Positions 58,139-64,000 of a stretch of 64,000 nt of DNA are shown here, piece after piece; the first letter of the stretch is position 1, and the number at the start of each line of letters is the position of its first letter. The notes under the pieces were generated by a model. It saw only the letters and a program-made list of their open reading frames with translations. It was not told where the DNA came from and ran no database searches. The translations under genes and the position numbers were made by a program. The DNA is from Galeruca laticollis (taxonomy: Eukaryota > Arthropoda > Insecta > Coleoptera > Chrysomelidae), in the NCBI GenBank assembly GCA_963921935.1, contig OY998176.1, positions 93,188,910 through 93,252,909 on the forward strand. The letters run 5' to 3'.

Positions 58139-59489
58139 ATACCATCAAAAATACAATATATAGAAAATGCTACAATCAATCAATACTTCCAAAATACAAT
58201 ACAAAAGAAGGGTCCATCCGATTTGTAGGTACTATCAAAACACATATCTAAGAACTGATCCCATCCTAACTACCTTATCAAAACTCATAACAAGGAAAGG
58301 GCCGCATGCGATTTTTACTATTAAAACAAATTTGATAGAATGCTCCCTATCCGAATTATATTATCGAAACGAATTAGAAATAAAAGGCAATATCTGATTC
58401 GCTGGAGATGTCAGAACTACAGAACAAGCAAAAATCTTTATTTATCTATAATACAATAAGACCGGTTGAAAATCAAAATTGAACAGAATAGAAGACAAAC
58501 AAATACTAACATTATTTAAGCAGGACTGAACGCAAGTAGATCAATTATTACAAAATTTCAAATTAATAAGGTATAAAGTGTGAATATGTATCCATAGCTT
58601 ACCTTTATTCTAAAAATATTATAAGTAGATATAGTACATGTGTCACTCTATAGAGCATATGATTTGATATCCAATCTTTTATAAGGAGTTTTGAATCATT
58701 TAACAGATTTTTCATGTTTGTTACCAAAAAAATCATTCAAATACTTTCTTCTTTATTTTCTGAATATGGAACATAAACTAACTTTACTCATGAAAAATTA
58801 ATCAAAAACGTTTAATGTTGTAGCTTGTACAGTAGCACTCATATCAATACACACCACACTCGAGCATGATTATTGTTATGTGGTAAAATCTATTTGTGTG
58901 TAACAGTCAGCAAACTGCGTGTGGTAAATTCAATTATCTTGTAGCTGTCAAAAAACCGCTGTGGTTAATACAAATACATTGTTGGTACACTACGTTTGTG
59001 TATTATTTATGTCACCGATTGTGTATCGTTCATTTTGTAACTGGTAAATGGTTAAGTTAACTGTGTACTGAAGTCAAGTTGATGAAAATATACAGCGAGC
59101 AATCTAAACTGCGATGTCATTCTAGTTACAGACAACTGTTTTAATTTGCTGAACTCTTTTTCCAACATAACTCGTATTAAAAAAAATGTTAAAAAATATT
59201 GTAAATTTAATAATTTTGAATCCAAATTTTTTGTTTCGAATATGTCTAGTTCAAGTAAATTTTCCTGATTTGCTTTGCTTACAACTTTAAGAATCCAAAA
59301 CCAATAACAGTGATAATTCTCAAATTTCCAAATTGAAACACTTGGAATATCACAGAAAATCTTCCTGACTGAGATCTCTATACTTTGATTAACTTAGCAA
59401 ACAAACTAAATGCTGTACGTAGGCTTGGTGCAATCACCTACAACATAGACTCTATTAAACTGAATTAGAGCAGTAGATTTTTGTCTGCG
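58139..59489. repeat. spacer with ~43-bp minisatellite
   Basis: 58870-59000 contains three diverged ~40-46-bp units, each starting TGTGGT(A/T)AA and running through a CAAA.C.GC end (TGTGGTAAAATCTATTTGTG; TGTGGTAAATTCAATTATCT; TGTGGTTAATACAAATACAT). 58570-58616 is an inverted LINE-tail fragment (see 54893). The remainder is featureless AT-rich DNA. Confidence 0.5.
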
Positions 59490-59794
59490 TCATTTCGTCT
59501 CCTGTGATAAAAAGTCGAATCTATAACACAAAATAGCGCGGTTCCGTCTCGTATTTCTTCTGAAGCATTGGAAACATTGTTGGATGATATAAATGTGTGT
59601 TAATTTGACAAAAAAATTCGTTTGTTTCACATTCAATTTGGCTTCGATAGACCAGTGAATAATAGTGAAAAGATACAGATTAGTACAGTAAGTAAACATA
59701 ATTTTGAATAAAATTCTATGAAATCGCTCAGGAATATTTACCTTGTCGGTGCAATTTTGGACATTGAAATAGCTATTTGTGTTTCTAGGCGTGA

Positions 59795-59861
59795 ACGTAC
59801 TAGTTTTCCGGCCCGACAGGAGGAATGACCGGGCGAGGCGTAGTCGAGCCTGGTCACTTCT
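59795..59861. repeat. GC-rich short repeat joined to LINE
   Basis: Abrupt GC-rich stretch (GGCCCGACAGGAGGAATGAC, GGGCGAGGCGTAGTCGAGCC) where the RT fragment ends. It looks like the terminus of a MITE or other short interspersed repeat that replaced the downstream LINE sequence; its identity is unknown. Confidence 0.4.
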
Positions 59862-60660
59862 GGAGGCTGGAGTAGTGGAGTTTTTGAAGAAGTATCTGCT
59901 GAAGTACACGATTAAATGATTTGGAAAAATCCAATTAAATAACATCAAGTTGTTAAGGGATAATGTCCAATCATTTGACACAGTGTAGTAGGTTGGTTAA
60001 CGTGGAGCGGCCTGGGACAAAACTATGTTTTTGTGTATTTATAATCTTTTCCTCAAGAAGAAATCTGGTCATCTCTTCTAAAATAATGACTTCAATAAAT
60101 TTATTGAGTATTGGCAACAAACTTTAAGTCCAGCTTGTTACCTTTTTTAAAAATAGGGGCGATATATGCTATTTTCCCATTGGGGGGTGATGAGTTTATA
60201 GTGAATGAAGTACGCATGATTAAAGATAACGGTATTGCAAAGATGTTTGCAAAACTTTTCAACAATCAAGGAGTAATACCGTCTAAACCAAGAGGAGAAT
60301 TAGAGCGAATCTTTGATAATAGTTTTCTAACACGGTCCTCTGTTAATACTACTTGTTCCAAAGATGCACTAAGATGAGGACAGTTGATGCTTGAGAGCTT
60401 ATCGATTTTAGGTTCTCTATTAGAAACTTGGGAAATTGTTGAAGCGAAAGTTTCAGAAGATTTCTTGTCGAAAGTGTATTTGTACGTATTTGAAAGCATT
60501 TTTCTGGTTAGCACTATTAATAATATTTCCTTCAAAAGTTTGTCTTTGAGTTTTAAGAGATAGTTGTAAGGAATTCGAAAACTTGCGGTGTTTCTGACAA
60601 TCACTAGAGAATGTTTTTATATTTACGCCAAAGACGAGGTTTACGTTTTTTTTTATTAAA
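59862..60660 (-). pseudogene. Jockey-type LINE RT fragment
   Basis: Read leftwards: a pre-RT linker (KPRLWRKYKN; TASFRIPYNYLLKLKDKLL), then RT with LTEDRVRKLLSKIRSNSP, LGLDGITPLLLKSFANIFA, PPNGKIAYIAPIFKKGNK, a stop, TILNKFIEVIILEEMTRFL, HSFVPGRSTLTNLLHC and LDFSKSFNRVLQ. It ends at 59862 before the catalytic (F/Y)xDD, where a GC-rich repeat takes over. Two or more stops and frameshifts. Distinct from the LINE at 60690-63400. Confidence 0.85.
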
Positions 60661-60760
60661 ATTAACGTGCTCGGCCACTATCGCCACTTCCACATAACGA
60701 TAACATTGCTATATAAAATACGATGATGTCATATATATAATGGATAGGTTAACTTTTACT

Positions 60761-61207
60761 CTAAAGTTGCACATCTTTCGGGTATTTCAGTAAGCTGTTA
60801 ATTTGCTCTGGATTATTTAGCATATAACGTAGGCTTGATAAGAGTTGATACTGTTGTCTCCTGGCTGAGAATTGGTGACATTCAGTTAATATGTGTTTTA
60901 TTTTAAAATACGTTTGACAGCTTTGACAATAGGTTCGGTTGCTAGATGTCATCAGGTAACCATGTGTAACTAAAAGAGGGCTATTGAATGACGGTTGTAT
61001 TCCATGTAAGAATGAACGGTTTGTATCCCAGTGCTGTTGCCATATATTTTTCGTTAGTTTTTTCATGTGAGCCTTCAAGTCATTACATATTTGGATATTG
61101 TCAGTGATATCAGTGGATGTTGAGGCATATCGATTCTTGGCTCTAGCTTTCTTCAGTTTTGAGATATTTTCTTGACTCTTGTTCATTCGGTAATTTTTGA
61201 GTGCCAC
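60761..61207 (-). pseudogene. ORF2 linker fused to C-terminal zinc tail
   Basis: An open frame of 148 codons. The first ~35 residues (VALKNYRMNKSQENISKLKK) are the segment normally between endonuclease and RT; the rest (THGYLMTSSNRTYCQSC, FKIKHILTECHQF) is the Cys/His-containing C-terminus that follows RNase H. The frame is open across the join, so the deletion was in frame or was selected as such. Confidence 0.85.
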
Positions 61208-62110
61208 CTTTTGTTCATCTACAGTAATATGGCATGAGGTATTCCACCAGGGAACTGTTTTTCATAAGTGTGAAATGACATTTTTGCCAATGTGCGTATT
61301 GGCAGCAGAAAGTAAGGTGCTTATGATTACCGACATGTTAGTGTCCATATTGTCAGAGAACGAGGGGCTAGATAATGTGGCATCTGTTTGGCTTGTGTAA
61401 CTGGCCCAGTCAGCATTGAATTTCTGAATATTGGGTTTATTGGACGATATGAAGATGGAATAGTGACTGCTGTCGTAAATGTCATTTGCAATTTGCCAAA
61501 TTAGTAGAGTAGCTGATTTAAGATCACTGAAGCTTAGATCTATAGAAGAGATAGTTCCGCTTGAGATCTTGAAATGTGTAATGGAGCCACTAGTCAATAG
61601 GCAACAACCTGTGCAATTAATGACTCTTCAAATAATTTTATCTTTACCGAATATATTGTTGGATCCCCACATACTGTTGTGGGCATTGAAATCACCACCT
61701 ACTAGAATTTATGGTGTAGGAAGCTGCTAGATAAGGTTTAATAGTTCTGTCTCTCAAGTGGGTGATTAGGTGGAGTATGAATACTGCAAATAGTGAGCTT
61801 ATTAAAGCACCAAGTGATTATTGCAATAGCCTCAAGATCTGTTGTGAGTGGGAGGTGGGACGAAAATGGTTCACTTGAAATAAAAATTGATGTATCGCCA
61901 CTGGCACGATTACAGTCGATTCGGATAAAGTTGTATACTCCAAAGTTTTTTAGATTGGGAAGCTTGGATATTTTGAAGTTGGTTTCTTGAAGGACTATGA
62001 TTTCAGGCTGTTTTTCGGCAACTAGTTGCTGGATTCTCTCTATTCGAGAAAAGAATCCATCGCAGTTCCATTGTACAATTTTGGAGGTGGCTCTTGATTT
62101 GGAGGTGTTA
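61208..62110 (-). pseudogene. LINE ORF2 apurinic-type endonuclease
   Basis: Read leftwards: ILQWNCDGFFSRIERIQQLV (active-site Asn), PEIIVLQETNFKISKLPNL (active-site Glu), ASGDTSIFISSEPF, CSIHTPPNHP, ILVGGDFNAHNSMWGSNN (GDFNAH box), then SITHFKISSGTISSIDLSF and DSSHYSIFI, where the usual S-D-H is S-S-H. Stops and frameshifts lie near 61730, 61650 and 61600. It would nick target DNA in an active element. Confidence 0.85.
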
Positions 62111-62485
62111 ATAGTGACTTTTGCGGGTATTCAGGGAGTGGCGTATTGAATTCATCATCAGTATGATATTCAGAGTAAACGCTTATACTATCAGAGTCCT
62201 CAGGATTTAATTGTTGATTAATTTTTTTTAATTTTTCCTAGTTCTTGTAAGGCGGTTTTTGAGAGACCTTTCAATCGTTTCAAAATGAAGAAGCTACTCG
62301 TATATGTTATTAAGTAATCCTTGGGTGTTTGAGGTGAAAATTAGAGCTTCTTTGAGAGGGTCTATATTTCCATGTGTATCTTCTAAGATAGCTGTGAACT
62401 GGGGCTCTGTAAGAGTGAGGACCGATGGATTTTTTTGTAAATAGCGTGTATTGCCTTTCGAGTGCTGGATGTTAATTTATGTTTA

Positions 62486-63385
62486 TCACAAGAATATGGT
62501 TTTGGATTCTTTCTTTAAATGTTTAGTAGAGGTATTGGAAGTAGTGTATGAAGGGAGAAGCATATGATTTATTGTTGGTTCAGGTGTGATTTCCGGTGTG
62601 AGTTGTCTGGAAGCGCTATCAGCAGAAATATTTACCGTTGACTGTGACGTAGGTTTGGCGGGAGGTGGTGGGTCGTCCTGTGTTAGGGAAGTAGGAGCGT
62701 TGGTGCAGAAGTCAGCAGTATGTCCTGTTTGTTTGCATAAGAAACATTCAAGTTTGTCAGGTAATACAAATATTCTATATTGAGTGTTATCATGAGTAAT
62801 TAAGAGATATGTTTGTACAGAGAAGTTCTCATTATTAGGAATAGCGTGAGAAACACTTCTGAAACTCATTATGTGAGCGTATTCGTCACCTACTGCGCCA
62901 CATTTCACAAACGAAACAGGGGAGGCTAACTATAGTCCGATATGTTTAAAACCTTTTTCAATCATAGCTTGGGGAATGGTAGGAGATACATTGGATATAA
63001 GAATACGTTTTGCTGTCGTAATAAGTCTTCGGATACGGATAACTGTGGAGTTAATGGAAATGCTCTGATGGATACTGAGACGATCGTGGACGATACTACT
63101 CGAGGATAGATAAATACAAATACGGTTATTTGAGACTCGGGACGCAAAGGTAATGTTCTTGGGGGTAACAATATCCCCTACAGCTTTTACAGGTTCAATG
63201 GGAATAGCATTCAAGACAATGGCTTGGTCCCTATTCGAGAAAGTGGGAGATGGAGGTTTAGTTAAGGTTGCAGCAACATCAGATCTAGTGCGATTGGTTG
63301 TCATGGGTTGTGATGACGTCATTTGATTTTGGTTGTTTCTGGAGTTGATTTTTGTGAGCGGTCCTGGTTGCCAAAACCACTTCAC
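62486..63385 (-). pseudogene. LINE ORF1 (gag-like) with zinc knuckle
   Basis: Starts MKWFWQPGPLTKINSRNNQ, then Pro/Thr-rich sequence. The conserved core SNNRICIYLSSSSIVHDRL and RRLITTAKRILISNVSPTIP is followed by a TAG at ~62930. After it, GDEYAHIMSFRSVSHAIPNN and YRIFVLPDKLECFLCKQTGH lead into the single knuckle CFLCKQTGHTADFC. The Pro-rich C-terminus ends at 62486. This is the nucleic-acid-binding ORF1 typical of insect Jockey/I-like elements. One stop is the only obvious lesion. Confidence 0.85.
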
Positions 63386-63668
63386 ATTAATTTCATCAAT
63401 GCAACAGATGTCCCAGTAGGACTCTGTGGATAATATTAAAGGAATATATCAGTCACCTGATGATTGTAATGCTACGCCACTTGTGAATTTGATTGTCCAA
63501 CTATCTCATAGTAGTTTATGAAACCAAAACACCAATTATCACGTAGAAAAATGTAAAAAGACAGTCAGAGTAGCAATTAACGATGTTTACTCATTGCCTG
63601 TCTCTGTGGATGTGTTTATGTTTTGTTAGACGTATTGTTCGGTAATTTATCCAAGGTTTGAGGTTATT

Positions 63669-63830
63669 TCAGTTAGCCTTGCGATAAGTGGTATTTGTGG
63701 AAATAAGTTGAGATATAGCGTCATGTAATGTACTCCATGTAAGCATATTCATTTTTAAGACGACATTTTCAGCAGCATTTACTATACCCGGTGGTGTCCC
63801 GTATGCAAGGACATCATAATCACTGAACAT
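63669..63830 (-). CDS. unidentified 53-codon frame, weak
   Basis: MFSDYDVLAYGTPPGIVNAA to TTYRKAN, then TGA, with readable sequence (NNLKPWINYRTIRLTKHKH) continuing past the stop. Residue use looks more protein-like than neighbouring chance frames, but I do not recognise it. It could be an exon or transposon fragment upstream of the LINE ORF1. Bases 63400-63668 and 63831-64000 show nothing else. Confidence 0.2.
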   Translation of the reverse strand: MFSDYDVLAYGTPPGIVNAAENVVLKMNMLTWSTLHDAISQLISTNTTYRKAN

Positions 63831-64000
63831 TTTAAATATTTTTTAGTGAAACGTAGTTATTGAATCCAAATAAGTATTGAACATCTGACTTTGTCACAAC
63901 AATAATCGAACAATGATTGACAAGGAATCCATTTTATAGACAATAAAATAGTACCCAATATTTTTATTTACTTATTTACAAATATTCCTTGATTTATGAT

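Larger units (their letters stand above)
60690..63400 (-). mobile_element. LINE lacking RT and RNase H (internal deletion)
   Basis: Jockey/I-type non-LTR retrotransposon in minus orientation with ORF1 (63385-62486), ORF2 endonuclease (62110-61208) and the ORF2 C-terminal zinc region (61110-60761). The RT and RNase H (normally ~2.5 kb) are cleanly absent: the EN-RT linker KKARAKNRYASTSTDI joins directly to the tail KKLTKNIWQQHWDTNRSF. The tail is that of the family fragment at 15204-16190, where RNase H is present. Confidence 0.85.

Overview
The window looks like arthropod, most likely insect, nuclear DNA. It is strongly AT-rich and has short GT-AG introns (59 and 75 nt in the clearest cases). 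I find no confident single-copy host gene, rRNA or intact tRNA. Almost everything recognisable is a transposable element, usually broken by stops, frameshifts, deletions or later insertions. I cannot name the species.

Layout: 1-760 pogo/Tigger transposase remnant; 1.2-2.2 kb two copies of a ~494-bp repeat (called R here); 2.36-3.28 kb IS630/Tc1-type transposase remnant; 6.9-8.1 kb RTE-type LINE with its reverse transcriptase (RT) deleted; 8.4-10.2 kb two foldback elements; 11.47-12.48 kb a small DNA transposon with a THAP exon; 12.7-16.5 kb a Crypton-like tyrosine recombinase pseudogene between inverted hairpin repeats and invaded by a LINE tail; 16.7-21.2 kb a mosaic in which Ty3/gypsy pol lies inside a Ty1/copia element; 21.5-23.4 kb a palindromic Penelope-like element (PLE); 23.8-25.6 kb a decayed gypsy element.

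The centre (26.3-32.0 kb) is a PIF/Harbinger element: a Myb/SANT partner gene on + faces the transposase on -, and a 2.6-kb pogo/Tigger element with a PHD finger has inserted at the last codons of that transposase. A second Harbinger of the same plan (MADF partner on +, transposase on -) spans 36.1-40.7 kb. It is interrupted by R and by an ORF1-only LINE-like insertion, and a PLE inserted just upstream of it.

The right part holds a CR1/Jockey-type LINE bounded by a 78-bp direct repeat (41.8-44.6 kb), a nearly complete mariner with terminal inverted repeats (TIRs) (46.4-47.9 kb), a ~156-bp satellite array (47.9-49.4 kb), a mini-palindromic PLE (49.9-50.1 kb), a piggyBac-like element between 150-bp inverted repeats (52.1-54.2 kb), two ~940-bp LTR-like sequences in opposite orientation (55.2-58.1 kb), and two further LINE remnants (59.9-63.4 kb).

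The clearest new signals are the PLE family, where three insertions each have a 12-bp target duplication and inverted-repeat architecture; the copia/gypsy/copia mosaic; the repeated convergent Harbinger plan with precise nesting; and the hairpin repeats sharing a GAGTGCGG core.
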